Source of the DNA: Kaistella flava (ex Peng et al. 2021)
GTDB taxonomy: Bacteria; Bacteroidota; Bacteroidia; Flavobacteriales; Weeksellaceae
DNA length: 64,000 nt
Assembly: GCF_015191005.1 (NCBI RefSeq)
Contig: NZ_CP040442.1
Location: 1,612,001-1,676,000 of the forward strand
Direction of reading: 5' to 3'
How positions within the stretch are numbered: the stretch's first letter is position 1; every line of letters starts with the position of its first letter. The notes beneath the pieces were generated by a model, which ran no database searches, was not told the origin of the DNA, and worked only from the letters and a program-made list of their open reading frames with translations. This document shows positions 35,416 to 45,238 of the stretch, one piece after another. The position numbers and the translations under genes are program-made.

Positions 35416-37044
35416 TTAGAAAACTTTCTTTCCGTTGCTATAAGTTTCTAAAACTTTAGTATCTAAAATTTTAACTTCCGGAACCGTCATCAAATCTTGG
35501 TCAACAATTATAAAATCCGCTGATTTTCCTGGTTCTAAACTTCCGATTTCATTTTCCTGGAAAGCGGCTTTGGCTGCCCAAATCGTCATTCCACGAATTG
35601 CCTGTTCTCTTGTTAAAGCATTTTCTTTTTGAAATCCGTTTTCAGGATAATGTTTTGAATCCTTTCTTGCCACAGCAGAATAGAACGTTTTTAATGGACT
35701 AATTTCTTCGACTGGAAAGTCAGTTCCCAAAGGAAGCCAACCATTTTGCTTTAATAAATCTTCGTAAGCATAAGAATATTTCAAACGTTCTTTTCCTAAC
35801 CGATCTTCTGCCCAATACATATCGGAAGTTGCGTGAGTCGGCTGAACAGAAGGAATAATTGAATATTTTCCAAACAAATCGAAATCGTTTTTATCAACAA
35901 TTTGGGCGTGTTCAATTCTCCATCTTCGGTCATTTTTACCGCCTAAAACATCACCATAAATTTGAAGAATCGTTCTGTTTGCAGAATCTCCGATGGCGTG
36001 AGTTGCCATTTGCAAATTACTATTTTTCAATTTCTTCGCTAGGTTTTCGAAATGCGTTCTTTCACTTAATAAAAATCCTCTCCAATCTTTCTTATCCGAA
36101 TAATCATGTCTTAAATTAGCACCTCTGGAACCTAATGCTCCATCAGAATACACTTTAAATCCACCAACAGTTATATTTTTATTGGTATATCTTCCCTTTT
36201 TAATCCAACGGTCGTAATAGTCAGGATTGTCTTCCATCAAAGCGAAAATCTTCATTTGCAAAGTATTCTGTGATTGTGCTTTTTCTAAAAGTCCCAAAGT
36301 TCTTTCTGTAATTCCGCAATCATGAAGCGAGGTTAATCCGTAAGAAAAACATTCTTTCTGCAATTCAGAAAAATACTGAATCGCCATTTTATCTTCAATT
36401 TCCGGAATATGTTTTTCAACCAAAAGCATTGCGTTATCAACTAAAATTCCAGTCAATTTTCCATTCTTAACTTCGATTTCTCCACCCAAGATTTTTGAAT
36501 CTTTTGTCACTCCGGCAATATCTAATGCTTTCTGATTGGCAACCGCAGCATGCCCATCAATTCTTTTTAAATAAACCGGACGGTTCGGAAATAATTGATC
36601 GAGTTGTTCTTTATTTGGAAACTCTTTAATTGCCCAATCATTTTGATCCCAACCACGTCCGTAAATCCATTCCTTAGGAGCAGTTTTGGCGTAATCTGAA
36701 ATCTTAGAAATAATCTCGTCCCAAGATTTTGTTCCCCAAAGTTGGCATTTCCACTTGTCGGTAGCATAACCTGTGAAATGACAATGCGCATCGATCAATC
36801 CAGGGAAAACAGTTTTCCCCTGTAAATCTTGAACTTTGGAAGATTTGTAATTTTTAAGAATATCAGCAGATTTTCCAACGGCTATAATTTTTCCTTTTGA
36901 AATCGCCATCGATTCTACCGTATCAAAATTTTGATTGACCGTGTAGATTTTCGCATTGGTGATGATGAGATCTGCGTTTTTCTGTGCCGATATCAATCCG
37001 AAACACAACATAAAAATTAATAATACTCTATTTCTCTTTTCCAT
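35416..37044 (-). CDS. Exported amidohydrolase (YtcJ-like)
   Basis: A 542-residue amidohydrolase with a signal peptide (cut near GLISAQ). N-terminal small beta domain, then PGLIDAHCHFTG with the HxH metal motif, KVYSDGALGSRGA, THAIGDSANR, RIEHAQIV and GTDFPVEEISPL, ending EIGSLEPGKSADF. This is the Amidohydro_3/YtcJ layout; substrates of the family are poorly known. The start codon at 37044 lies inside the 3-prime end of the preceding gene (28-nt overlap). Starting at the next Met (37011) would remove most of the signal peptide, so I keep 37044. Confidence 0.85.
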   Translation of the reverse strand: MEKRNRVLLIFMLCFGLISAQKNADLIITNAKIYTVNQNFDTVESMAISKGKIIAVGKSADILKNYKSSKVQDLQGKTVFPGLIDAHCHFTGYATDKWKCQLWGTKSWDEIISKISDYAKTAPKEWIYGRGWDQNDWAIKEFPNKEQLDQLFPNRPVYLKRIDGHAAVANQKALDIAGVTKDSKILGGEIEVKNGKLTGILVDNAMLLVEKHIPEIEDKMAIQYFSELQKECFSYGLTSLHDCGITERTLGLLEKAQSQNTLQMKIFALMEDNPDYYDRWIKKGRYTNKNITVGGFKVYSDGALGSRGANLRHDYSDKKDWRGFLLSERTHFENLAKKLKNSNLQMATHAIGDSANRTILQIYGDVLGGKNDRRWRIEHAQIVDKNDFDLFGKYSIIPSVQPTHATSDMYWAEDRLGKERLKYSYAYEDLLKQNGWLPLGTDFPVEEISPLKTFYSAVARKDSKHYPENGFQKENALTREQAIRGMTIWAAKAAFQENEIGSLEPGKSADFIIVDQDLMTVPEVKILDTKVLETYSNGKKVF

Positions 37045-38102
37045 ACATAAAGGTTTTTGTCATCGACGATCTTGGTTATCTCCGTCCAATTTTTTTGTTT
37101 ATCAAACTTATACTTGAAAGTTACTATTTTATTCAAATCTTGATTACTCTCATTTCCAAAATTATCTTTTATCTCTAATTTTACGATATAATTATTCTCA
37201 TAACTATATTTCTCACTGTACAATAGCCTATCATTAACAAAGGTTTTTCTTGCAATTAAATAATCTTGAGGATTATATGTGTACAATGAAGAAGTTATCA
37301 GTCGATCATTTTCATATTTACTTTCTTTAATCTTCCTATTAAGTTCATCATATTCGTACGTGTAGAATTCCTTACTTTTTCTTGTAGCATTCTTGTAATC
37401 AGTGTAGAACTTTACAGATTTACTTATTTGCCATCGATCATTATAATACCGTTGCATGATTAAATACCTATTAAAAATAGAATCTCTTATCTCTTGATAT
37501 GCGCCCTCATCACTAACAATCTTATTTTTTTTATTAGTAACTAAATAAACATTTTCTACTTTATTTACGACGTCATACTCACTAATTTGTTTTTCTGGAA
37601 AGGTATCTAAAAATCCACCGCGCTTCTGCAAGGTTCCATCTTTTTTATATCGAATAGTTTCCTTGAATATCGGGTTTGAATCACATGATTGATAAAACAT
37701 TTTTGATTTTATCGTAGCATAGTCGGAACTATCAGATTTAAAAACCAGTCTATTAAAACGATCGTAAGAATATCTGTAATCTCCCACCAATTTTCCCGAT
37801 TTATAAAACCACTTTTCATTGCTAATGTTTCTATTCTTATCGAAATACGTTTCGTTATTGATGTACCTGCAAAATGCACTTCCAAACCAACTATCACGCA
37901 TACTTTTCCGTAAATTTTCAGGCGTCATAATTGTTGCATGGCCATAATCACCGTCGGTAGAAAGAAACTTATATGATTCTATTTCTGTTAAAAAAACAAC
38001 AGTTTCTTTAACAAATTTTGGGTTTCCAAGGATTGTATCTCTGATGATTTGCCCACAGAATAATTGAGTAGACAACAAAAAGAAAAATATTGTTTTTAGC
38101 AT
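37017..38102 (-). CDS. Exported protein with YD-like repeats
   Basis: A 361-residue hypothetical protein with a signal peptide (cut near LFCGQ). The mature part has repeated tyrosine/aspartate strand units such as YDELNRKIKESKYEND and YSYDRFNRLVFKSDS, similar to RHS/YD-type beta repeats, though no full RHS core or toxin domain is present. No catalytic motif is seen. It overlaps the amidohydrolase start by 28 nt and lies 5 nt behind the GT2 gene, so it is translationally close to both. I do not recognise its function; a periplasmic or surface structural role is possible. Confidence 0.6.
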   Translation of the reverse strand: MLKTIFFFLLSTQLFCGQIIRDTILGNPKFVKETVVFLTEIESYKFLSTDGDYGHATIMTPENLRKSMRDSWFGSAFCRYINNETYFDKNRNISNEKWFYKSGKLVGDYRYSYDRFNRLVFKSDSSDYATIKSKMFYQSCDSNPIFKETIRYKKDGTLQKRGGFLDTFPEKQISEYDVVNKVENVYLVTNKKNKIVSDEGAYQEIRDSIFNRYLIMQRYYNDRWQISKSVKFYTDYKNATRKSKEFYTYEYDELNRKIKESKYENDRLITSSLYTYNPQDYLIARKTFVNDRLLYSEKYSYENNYIVKLEIKDNFGNESNQDLNKIVTFKYKFDKQKNWTEITKIVDDKNLYVWKREIEYY

Positions 38103-38107
38103 AAAAA

Positions 38108-38986
38108 TTATTTTCTATTGAACATCTGTTGCCAGCGTAGATTTCTGATATATTTTATTTCTTCTTTTGATAATGACCGTTCTCGTTTTTGTTTTAAAAA
38201 AGATTTCATCGTGGTGAAGAATTCTGAAAATGACTTATTTTTAAATGATGATTTTCCGGAGGAAATGATTGTTAATGGTAAATTCAAACCGATATTATAA
38301 AAGTATTCACCGAGTTTTTCGGCTTTCTGATTTTTATATTGATAAGCAGTCGGTCTTAAATGTTTCACCCACAAATCTTTAATCGTGATGGTTTCCCAAC
38401 CATTTTTCTTGGCCAACATCACATCAATATTATCCCAACCTAAAACCGGGCGCAAACCATTCATAGCCTGAAAACATTCTTTACGGTAGGATTTTATAGG
38501 TCCACGAATATGGTTTTTAGAGGATAAATTTTCAAATTTCCATCGGTTCTTTTCGTCTTTAAAATCGTACACCAAAGCATTTTCAAAAATTGTTTTATTG
38601 ATTTTGACAATCCCGGAAACCATTCCGGCTTTTGGTTGCGTTTCATAAACTTGATTGACTTTCATTAAATAATCCGACGGAAAAACAATATCTGCATCGA
38701 ATTTACAAATGATATCAAAGTCGATTAAATCTACAGATTCCAATCCTTTATTAAAAGTTCGAACTACTTTTGCGCCAGGTTCATGCTGTGATAATTCTAA
38801 ATTCTGAATTTTAAATTTTGAATTTTCTTTAATAAAATCTTCAATAATTTGCTGCGTTTTATCCGTAGAACCATCATTAACAATGACGCAGAAAAAATCC
38901 TGAAAAATCTGTTGTTGCAAAGATTTCAAAGTGAAAAGAACATTCTTCTCTTCGTTGTGCGTGGGAATGATGATTAGAAATTTCAT
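38108..38986 (-). CDS. Family 2 glycosyltransferase
   Basis: A 292-residue GT2 (GT-A fold) enzyme. N-terminal IIIPTHNEEKNVLFTLKSLQ, NDGSTDKTQQI, and the metal-binding DxD in DIICKFDADIVFP. The acceptor region has GLRPVLGWDNIDVMLAKKNG. No membrane helices, so it acts in the cytoplasm on nucleotide sugars. With the flippase and GT-B-like gene nearby it suggests envelope glycan synthesis. The upstream gap (38987-39114) holds two small hairpins. Confidence 0.88.
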   Translation of the reverse strand: MKFLIIIPTHNEEKNVLFTLKSLQQQIFQDFFCVIVNDGSTDKTQQIIEDFIKENSKFKIQNLELSQHEPGAKVVRTFNKGLESVDLIDFDIICKFDADIVFPSDYLMKVNQVYETQPKAGMVSGIVKINKTIFENALVYDFKDEKNRWKFENLSSKNHIRGPIKSYRKECFQAMNGLRPVLGWDNIDVMLAKKNGWETITIKDLWVKHLRPTAYQYKNQKAEKLGEYFYNIGLNLPLTIISSGKSSFKNKSFSEFFTTMKSFLKQKRERSLSKEEIKYIRNLRWQQMFNRK

Positions 38987-39002
38987 ATAATAATTATTAT
39001 AA

Positions 39003-39081
39003 ATTCCAGAGGAATCTTATCTCTGTATTCAACAATTTACCGATTTTAAATATGCGTTCCGGAGGAACGCTATCTTTAATT
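39003..39081. repeat. Two degenerate hairpin repeats
   Basis: ATTCC-AGA-GGAAT (39003-39015) and GCGTTCC-GGA-GGAACGC (39054-39070), each with an NGA loop and followed by a CTATCT-like tail. The second could stop yciI transcription. The unit resembles short palindromes repeated between flavobacterial genes. Confidence 0.55.
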
Positions 39082-39114
39082 TCTCAGAAAATAAATGAAC
39101 GACCAATACCCCTT

Positions 39115-39381
39115 CTACAGAATTTCGTCGTTCCAATCTTTGATGGTTACTTTTGCGATTAAACCTTCCAAAACAAAGGGATCTTGCTTCACAAATTCTT
39201 CTGCTGTAACTCGGTCGGAAAAAATGGCCATTGCTCCTTCTCCTGGAATTGAAAATGCCCCGGTACCCAAAATTTTTCCCGTTTTTAAAAATTGATCTTC
39301 TACTACTTGATGCCTCGGAAAAACTTCCATAAACTTTTCCATTGGTGCGTCTGCATGCTCATAAAATACCACTGTTTTCAT
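39115..39381 (-). CDS. YciI-family protein
   Basis: An 88-residue YCII-domain protein (ferredoxin-like fold). The conserved blocks are PRHQVVEDQFLKTGKILGTG and GAMAIFSD, ending in a short acidic tail. Family members may act as dimers with a histidine-aspartate pair; the reaction is unknown. It lies between the polA terminator and the hairpin repeats, and is probably its own unit. Confidence 0.82.
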   Translation of the reverse strand: MKTVVFYEHADAPMEKFMEVFPRHQVVEDQFLKTGKILGTGAFSIPGEGAMAIFSDRVTAEEFVKQDPFVLEGLIAKVTIKDWNDEIL

Positions 39382-39414
39382 AAGTAAAATTTTAAATTAA
39401 ACTTTATTTAAAAA

Positions 39415-39445
39415 ACTTTGTCAAAGATTTTAACTTTGACAAAGT
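39415..39445 (-). terminator. Terminator of polA
   Basis: 12-bp perfect stem ACTTTGTCAAAG/CTTTGACAAAGT with a 7-nt loop, 8 nt past the polA stop. No long T-run, but the hairpin position and perfect pairing fit a terminator or 3-prime end element. Confidence 0.65.
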
Positions 39446-39452
39446 GTAAATC

Positions 39453-42284
39453 TTAATGCGCTTCCAACCAGTTATCTCCGACTCCAACTTCGACTAATAA
39501 AGGAACGGTGGTTTCGTAAGCCGATTCCATTTCTTTTTTAATTAAAGCAGTTACGGTTTCTAATTCTTCTTCAGGCGCTTCGAAAACAAGTTCATCATGA
39601 ACCTGCAAAAGCATTTTCGTTTTTAAATTCTGTTCGGTGAGTTGCTCATCAATTTTAATCATTGCTAACTTTATCACATCAGCAGCACTTCCCTGAATTG
39701 GAGCATTAACAGCATTTCTTTCAGCGTGTGCTTTTACCACAAAGTTCGCAGAATTAATATCTTTTAAATGTCTCTTACGATGCAATATCGTTTCTACATA
39801 ACCCATTTCCTGCGCTTTCACGACCTGATTGGCCATGTATTTTTTCAAATTCGGATAAGTTTCGAAATAAGATTCGATCATTTCCTTGGCTTCTTTTCTG
39901 GAAAGTCCGGTTTGTTCGGCTAAAGCAAAAGCACCTTGACCATACAAAATTCCGAAGTTCACTGTTTTTGCTTGTGAACGCTGGGTTTTCGTAACTTCTT
40001 CTAAAGGAATATTAAATAATTTCGAAGCCGTGGAAGCGTGAATATCTTCACCATCTTGAAAGGCTTTAATCATATTCTCTTCTTCAGAAATTGCTGCAAT
40101 TAAACGCAATTCAATTTGAGAATAATCTGCCGCAATTAATTTATTTCCAGGATTAGCGACAAATGCTCCACGAATTTGTTGTCCACGTAAAGTCCGGATT
40201 GGGATATTCTGCAAGTTTGGATTTATACTTGCTAAACGTCCTGTTGCAGCCGTTGTTTGTGAAAAATTGGTATGAACGCGATGATCGTCTTTATCAATCT
40301 GTAAAGGCAAGGCATCGACGTAAGTGGATTTTAATTTCTGATACGTTCTGTATTCCAGAATATGTTTAATAATTTCATGCTTTGAAGATAATTTTTGTAA
40401 AATATCTTCGGAAGTTGCGTACTGACCAGATTTTGTTTTCTTCGCTTTTGGATCAAGTTGCATTTTTTCAAATAAAACTTCGCCCAATTGTTTCGGAGAA
40501 TTCATATTAAATTCTTCGCCTGAAAATTCAAAAATCGTTTTCTCCAGTTGACGTAAATCGTTTTCTAAATCAATACTTTCCTGTTCCAACCATTTTTTAT
40601 CGAGCGCAATTCCTTCCAGTTCCATTTTGGCAAGAACTTTCATTAAAGGCATTTCGACTTTAAAAAATAAATTCTCAAGATTTTCTTTTTTTAATTGTGG
40701 AGCAAAAACCTGATAAAGACGGAAAGCCAAATCGGCATCTTCACTGGAATATTCAGTTTGTTCCTGTAAAGAAACGGAGCGTAAACTTTCTTGATTTTTT
40801 CCTTTCTTACCCACCAATGATTCCAGGGAAATCGGTTTGTAATTCAGGTACATTTCGGAAAGATATTCCATAACGTGTCGACCGTCTGGATTGAGTAAAT
40901 AATGCGCAATCATGGTGTCGAAAAGTAATCCTTCAACGGTAATTCCGTATTGTTTTAAAACTTTGAAATCAAATTTTATATTGTGTCCAATTTTCAAAAC
41001 ATCTTGCTTCTCAAAAAATGGACGGAAAATTTCCAGCGTTTCTAAAACTTCCTCGCGATTTTCTGACAGCGGAATATAATACGCCAAGCCATTTTTGTAG
41101 GAGAAACTCATTCCGATTAGTTCGGCTTCCATTTCATCTAATGATGTGGTTTCAGTATCGAAAGAAACGGCTTGCTGAGCCATTAAGTTTCGAACCAACA
41201 TATATTGCGCTTTCGGAGAATCGATGTATTGATACAAATGATCATTATCAAAAGCAGTTTCTTTGGTCGTTGTCGCTTGATCTAATTCTTCAAAGTTGGC
41301 AAACAAATCAAGTTGCATCGATTGAACTCCACCCTTTGCAGGCTGAGGATTAGAAAGTGATGGTTTGACACTAGAACTCACATTTTCATTTGCGGGAGCA
41401 AAAGCACGATACAAGTTTTCATATAAACGTCGAAATTCAATTTCATCAAAAACTGCTTTTACTTTTTCAAAATCAGGCGTATCTAAATCATATTGTTCCT
41501 GATGAAATTCAATCGGTGCATCACAAATAATAGTGGCCAATTTTTTTGAAAGGATTCCACGTTCTGCTGAGTTTTCTACTTTCTCTTTTAACTTTCCTTT
41601 TAAATCTGCCGTGTTTGCTAAAAGATTTTCAATACTTCCGTATTCTTTTAGAAACTTCTTGGCGGTTTTTTCACCAACTCCTTCAAGACCAGGAATATTA
41701 TCCACAGCATCGCCCATCATGGCCAGGAAATCAATAACCTGTTTTGGATCTTCGATTTCGTATTTTGCTTTAACTTCTTCAACGCCTAGAATTTCGAATT
41801 CAGCCCCTTTTAAACCGGGTTTATAAATCTTGACGTTCTCTGTCACCAATTGTGCAAAATCTTTATCTGGCGTCACCATAAAAGTTTGATAACCTTCTTT
41901 TTCTGCCTTTACAGAAAGAGTTCCAATTAAATCATCGGCTTCATAACCTTCCAGACCAATTATGGGAACGTGCATCGCCTCTAAGATTCTATGAATATAC
42001 GGAATAGCCAGTTTAATGGCTTCGGGAGTTTCATTTCTGTTGGCTTTGTATTCGGCAAAATCAGCGGTTCGAACGCTGGCTTGTCCGACATCGAAAACGA
42101 CGGCTAAATGCGTAGGTTTTTCTCTTCTAATTAATTCAATTAAAGAGTTGGTAAAACCAAAAATAGCGGAGGTATCAATCCCGGTACTTGTGATACGCGG
42201 ACTTCTTATTAAAGCATAATATCCACGGAAAATCATCGCGTACGCATCGATGAGGAAAAGCCTTTTATCGTTGTTTTCTGACAT
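39453..42284 (-). CDS. polA: DNA polymerase I
   Basis: A 943-residue Pol I with three domains. The N-terminal 5-prime nuclease covers about 1-290 (FLAMMGDAVDNIPGLEGVGE). The 3-prime exonuclease (about 350-540) keeps its metal residues: FDTETTSLDE, NIKFDFKVL and YSSEDADL, so proofreading should work. The polymerase domain has ADYSQIELRLIA and LLQVHDELVFEA. It repairs DNA and matures Okazaki fragments. A TATCTTTG -7 element ends only 5 nt before the ATG, which points to a leaderless or near-leaderless mRNA. Confidence 0.96.
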   Translation of the reverse strand: MSENNDKRLFLIDAYAMIFRGYYALIRSPRITSTGIDTSAIFGFTNSLIELIRREKPTHLAVVFDVGQASVRTADFAEYKANRNETPEAIKLAIPYIHRILEAMHVPIIGLEGYEADDLIGTLSVKAEKEGYQTFMVTPDKDFAQLVTENVKIYKPGLKGAEFEILGVEEVKAKYEIEDPKQVIDFLAMMGDAVDNIPGLEGVGEKTAKKFLKEYGSIENLLANTADLKGKLKEKVENSAERGILSKKLATIICDAPIEFHQEQYDLDTPDFEKVKAVFDEIEFRRLYENLYRAFAPANENVSSSVKPSLSNPQPAKGGVQSMQLDLFANFEELDQATTTKETAFDNDHLYQYIDSPKAQYMLVRNLMAQQAVSFDTETTSLDEMEAELIGMSFSYKNGLAYYIPLSENREEVLETLEIFRPFFEKQDVLKIGHNIKFDFKVLKQYGITVEGLLFDTMIAHYLLNPDGRHVMEYLSEMYLNYKPISLESLVGKKGKNQESLRSVSLQEQTEYSSEDADLAFRLYQVFAPQLKKENLENLFFKVEMPLMKVLAKMELEGIALDKKWLEQESIDLENDLRQLEKTIFEFSGEEFNMNSPKQLGEVLFEKMQLDPKAKKTKSGQYATSEDILQKLSSKHEIIKHILEYRTYQKLKSTYVDALPLQIDKDDHRVHTNFSQTTAATGRLASINPNLQNIPIRTLRGQQIRGAFVANPGNKLIAADYSQIELRLIAAISEEENMIKAFQDGEDIHASTASKLFNIPLEEVTKTQRSQAKTVNFGILYGQGAFALAEQTGLSRKEAKEMIESYFETYPNLKKYMANQVVKAQEMGYVETILHRKRHLKDINSANFVVKAHAERNAVNAPIQGSAADVIKLAMIKIDEQLTEQNLKTKMLLQVHDELVFEAPEEELETVTALIKKEMESAYETTVPLLVEVGVGDNWLEAH

Positions 42285-42289
42285 AGAAG

Positions 42290-42297
42290 CAAAGATA
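42290..42297 (-). promoter_or_regulatory. Candidate -7 element of polA
   Basis: TATCTTTG on the minus strand, 5 nt before the polA ATG. If used, transcription starts at or next to the start codon. Confidence 0.5.
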
Positions 42298-42460
42298 TAA
42301 AAAAGATAGGAGGAGTGGTATTTTCAATGGAAATTTTGATTGACGAAATCGAATTGATAAGAGAGTGAAAATGCTTTAAACACAAATTGTACAAAGAGTT
42401 TCAAAAATTTCACAATTTGAGAGTTTGAAGATTTGAGAACTTGAGAATTGATAATTAAAA

Positions 42461-42528
42461 TTTAACCATTAAGATTTTGGTTAAGGAGTGAAGAGAGTTA
42501 AGATGTCCTTTGGAAATTGCGTGGTGTA
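42461..42528. repeat. 68-bp direct repeat, unit 1
   Basis: Starts TTTAACCATTAAG and ends GCGTGGTGTA. By hand alignment 63 of 68 positions match unit 2 at 42608-42675. Confidence 0.75.
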
Positions 42529-42607
42529 TTAATGAAATTTATTATAACACAATTTACACAAACAGTTTCTTAAATTTCATTTAACTGTTGACAATTGACC
42601 ATTACAA

Positions 42608-42675
42608 TTTAATCATTAAGGTTTTGGTTAAGGAGTGAAGAGAATTAAGATGTCCTTCGGAAATTGAGTGGTGTA
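42608..42675. repeat. 68-bp direct repeat, unit 2
   Basis: Same length as unit 1, offset by 147 nt, with five substitutions and no gap. A shorter relative (CCATTAAG ... GGAGTTAAGAATATTAAG) is seen at 21938-21996. Confidence 0.75.
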
Positions 42676-42708
42676 AAAATATTAGAAAATATTATTTTCG
42701 TTAAAAAT

Positions 42709-43296
42709 CTACTCTGAAATGGTCGTTGTTGAATTTGAGTTGTTCTGCTTGTGGATTACTTTTAAGGCTAGAGTGGCAAAAAAACCACCGGCAAAAAAGC
42801 CCATTAAGGAACCCATTAAAATATCAAGTGGAAAATGGACGCCCAAATAAATTCGGCTGTAAGAAACGATGATGGCCCAAATGAATAAAATATAAGGAAG
42901 CAATCGGTATTTTCGATAAAGAAGCAAAGACATAAAAGTGGCGATAAAAAATGTGTTTGCAGCATGACTGGAATAGAATCCAAACTGTCCGCCACATTTT
43001 ACGTCACGCATTAAGCCTGTTAAAGTTGGATCGTGACAAGGTCGTAAACGTGCAACTCCGGTTTTGAAAATTCCCGCTAATTGATCGGAGAAGGTAACTC
43101 CTAAAGCAATAAATATGAGAATAAAAACTAAATTTCGAAGTTGATAGTTTTTAAATAAAAGATAAAGAAAAATGATATAAAGTGGAATCCATATCCAGGT
43201 CGCAGAAATCATGATCCAGAATTGGTCGAAAGAATGACTTCCCAAATTATTGAGAAATAAAAACATCGATCTATCTTCCTGAATAATCTCGTGCAT
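42709..43296 (-). CDS. PAP2-family phosphatase
   Basis: A 195-residue membrane phosphatase with about five or six hydrophobic helices. The three PAP2 motifs are KTGVARLRP, FYSSHAAN and SRIYLGVHFPLD. Substrates could be undecaprenyl diphosphate, phosphatidic acid or, in the context of the DPA-like operon, a polyprenyl-phosphoribose phosphate, since the mycobacterial DPPR phosphatase is also PAP2 type. It follows the Tat gene with 1 nt between them. Confidence 0.88.
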   Translation of the reverse strand: MHEIIQEDRSMFLFLNNLGSHSFDQFWIMISATWIWIPLYIIFLYLLFKNYQLRNLVFILIFIALGVTFSDQLAGIFKTGVARLRPCHDPTLTGLMRDVKCGGQFGFYSSHAANTFFIATFMSLLLYRKYRLLPYILFIWAIIVSYSRIYLGVHFPLDILMGSLMGFFAGGFFATLALKVIHKQNNSNSTTTISE

Positions 43297-43297
43297 C

Positions 43298-43621
43298 TTA
43301 ACGGCTTACTGGTCCTTCGTGAGAATCGTTTTCAGAAAGATTGACTTTGGGTTCTTCCCGCTGGGCAAGAGCTTGTTTGTCAAGATCAGCCATTGGATTA
43401 AAATCCATTGCTGCTTGCTTTACTTTATCAATTTCTCTTTTGATTTCAGAAACAGGATTGTCCGTTTCTTTTAAGATTTCAGTTTTCACGTCTTCCATGG
43501 CGCCACGCATTTTGCGTACTCCCTGTCCTAAATCGCGCGCAATCTGCGGTAATTTATTTGGACCAAACAAGACAACGATTGCTAAGGCAATCATGAGCAT
43601 TTCACCTATACTTAATTCCAT
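43298..43621 (-). CDS. tatA: Twin-arginine translocase TatA/TatB-like subunit
   Basis: A 107-residue protein with one N-terminal membrane helix (IGEMLMIALAIVVLFGPNKL), the FGP hinge, and the amphipathic helix KLPQIARDLGQGVRKMRG. The long acidic tail is closer in length to TatB than to TatA. TatC is not in the window. It should help export folded proteins. The PAP2 gene starts 1 nt downstream, suggesting one transcript. Confidence 0.85.
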   Translation of the reverse strand: MELSIGEMLMIALAIVVLFGPNKLPQIARDLGQGVRKMRGAMEDVKTEILKETDNPVSEIKREIDKVKQAAMDFNPMADLDKQALAQREEPKVNLSENDSHEGPVSR

Positions 43622-43716
43622 GGTGTAAAATTACAAAAGATTATGGTATCGTTTTTCATTTTTAAAATTAAATTATTCTTAAAATTTGATTGGAATTCAA
43701 GAGGTTAAAATTTCAA

Positions 43717-44940
43717 TTACGGATTTTTTTTTCTCAGGAAGATCCTATTCACCAATATAACACTGATTGCCATTAAAATAAATCCCAGGAAAAAGGGTGC
43801 TCCCGGAAATTTAAATGGTGCCGAATCGTGTGTAAAATAATAAAAAACATTCGTCATTAAGGGTGGACCGATGATCGCAGTAAAACTAATTAAACTTGCC
43901 AAAGCTCCTTGTAATTCTCCCTGTTCATTCTTTGGAACTTGTGATGAAATTACAGATTGTAAAGCAGGTCCCGCAATTCCACCTAAGCCATAAGGAATTA
44001 AAAAGGCAAACATCATCCAACTTTGACTGGCGAAAGCGAACAGAATTAAACCAACTGCATAAAGTGCCAGTCCATAAACAATGGTTCTTTCATTACCGAG
44101 TTTGGGTTGTATTAATCGTATTAAATATCCCTGAACTAACGCTGCCATTAAACCGACTGCTCCCAATGAAAGTCCAACTACTTTTTCTGTCCAGCCGAAT
44201 TTGTACATCGTAAAGAAAGTCCAGTTGGTTTGTACGGCATGTCCGGCAATGTAAACGAGAACTAAGGTTGAAATTAAACCTAATATTTCTGGATGTTTTT
44301 TCAGTTGCAATAAAGAACCAATGGGATTTGCCCGTTTCCAGTTGAAAGGTCGCCGGTGTTCTTTGTCGAGACTTTCGGGAAGAATAAACCAACCGTAAAG
44401 AAAGTTGACTAAACATAAACCAGAGGCTGCGTAGAACGGAACTCTTGCTCCGTATTGTCCAAGGAATCCACCGATGACCGGACCGATAATAAATCCTAAA
44501 CCAAAAGCGGCACCAATCATTCCGAAGTTTTTGGCGCGGTCTTCATCATTGGATATATCAGCGATATAAGCACTTGCCGTAGTGATACTCGCGCCTGTAA
44601 CTCCTGATAAAATTCTTCCGACAAAAAGCCAGAAGATGGTTGGAGCAATTGCCTGAATGAAAAAGTTCATTGAAAATCCTAACAATGAAAAAAGGATAAT
44701 CGGTCGTCTGCCAAACTTATCACTCAATCCTCCTAAAACGGATGCGAAAATAAATTGCATTCCGGCATACGCAAAACTGAGCCAGCCTCCGTAGCGGGAA
44801 GCGACACTTAAATCAGTAGTACCAACTAATTCCTGAATCAGTTTCGGAACTACTGGAATCACGATTCCCCACCCTGTAATATCAATTAGTAAGGTGATGA
44901 AAATGAAACCTATGGCGGCGGATTTTCGATTTTTTTTCAT
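43717..44940 (-). CDS. MFS transporter, TCR/Tet-like
   Basis: A 407-residue 12-helix MFS permease. Motif A is [14 protein letters not shown] between helices 2 and 3; the N-terminus ([17 protein letters not shown]) and [19 protein letters not shown] match the TetA-like group. It may export drugs or metabolites by proton antiport. Resistance cannot be claimed from sequence alone. No TetR-type regulator is adjacent. Confidence 0.85.
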   Translation of the reverse strand: MKKNRKSAAIGFIFITLLIDITGWGIVIPVVPKLIQELVGTTDLSVASRYGGWLSFAYAGMQFIFASVLGGLSDKFGRRPIILFSLLGFSMNFFIQAIAPTIFWLFVGRILSGVTGASITTASAYIADISNDEDRAKNFGMIGAAFGLGFIIGPVIGGFLGQYGARVPFYAASGLCLVNFLYGWFILPESLDKEHRRPFNWKRANPIGSLLQLKKHPEILGLISTLVLVYIAGHAVQTNWTFFTMYKFGWTEKVVGLSLGAVGLMAALVQGYLIRLIQPKLGNERTIVYGLALYAVGLILFAFASQSWMMFAFLIPYGLGGIAGPALQSVISSQVPKNEQGELQGALASLISFTAIIGPPLMTNVFYYFTHDSAPFKFPGAPFFLGFILMAISVILVNRIFLRKKNP

Positions 44941-45238
44941 TGCGGGTGTAAAGATAGTTTTTTGTCAGGTTTTTTTTATAATTAGATTTAATTACTTAAA
45001 AAAGTAACTGTTTGAAAATACGAATTTTTAACACAAAGACGCAAAGTAGTATATAACTTACTGTAAAAATTACGGGCGCAAAGGCACTTCGTTTAGCAAT
45101 GGGTAAAGCATAAGCATAATAATAAAAGAAATCTTTAATTGTAGAATACTAACTCTAATCTCTCAGTGAAATTCAAATGTTGGTGTTTGAGGATTGAACC
45201 ATTTTCACATTAATAAAGATCTTCGATTAAATCGGGAT

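Larger units (their letters stand above)
42285..42708. other. Intergenic gap with two 68-bp direct repeats
   Basis: Between polA and the PAP2 gene. It holds the polA -7 element and two direct repeats at 42461-42528 and 42608-42675. The sequence before each copy is also weakly similar. No ORF or RNA gene was recognised. Confidence 0.65.

Noticed and set aside
43717..44940. Tetracycline resistance determinant
   Set aside because: The protein is TetA-like in layout, but there is no adjacent TetR regulator or mobile element and many such MFS proteins are ordinary exporters.
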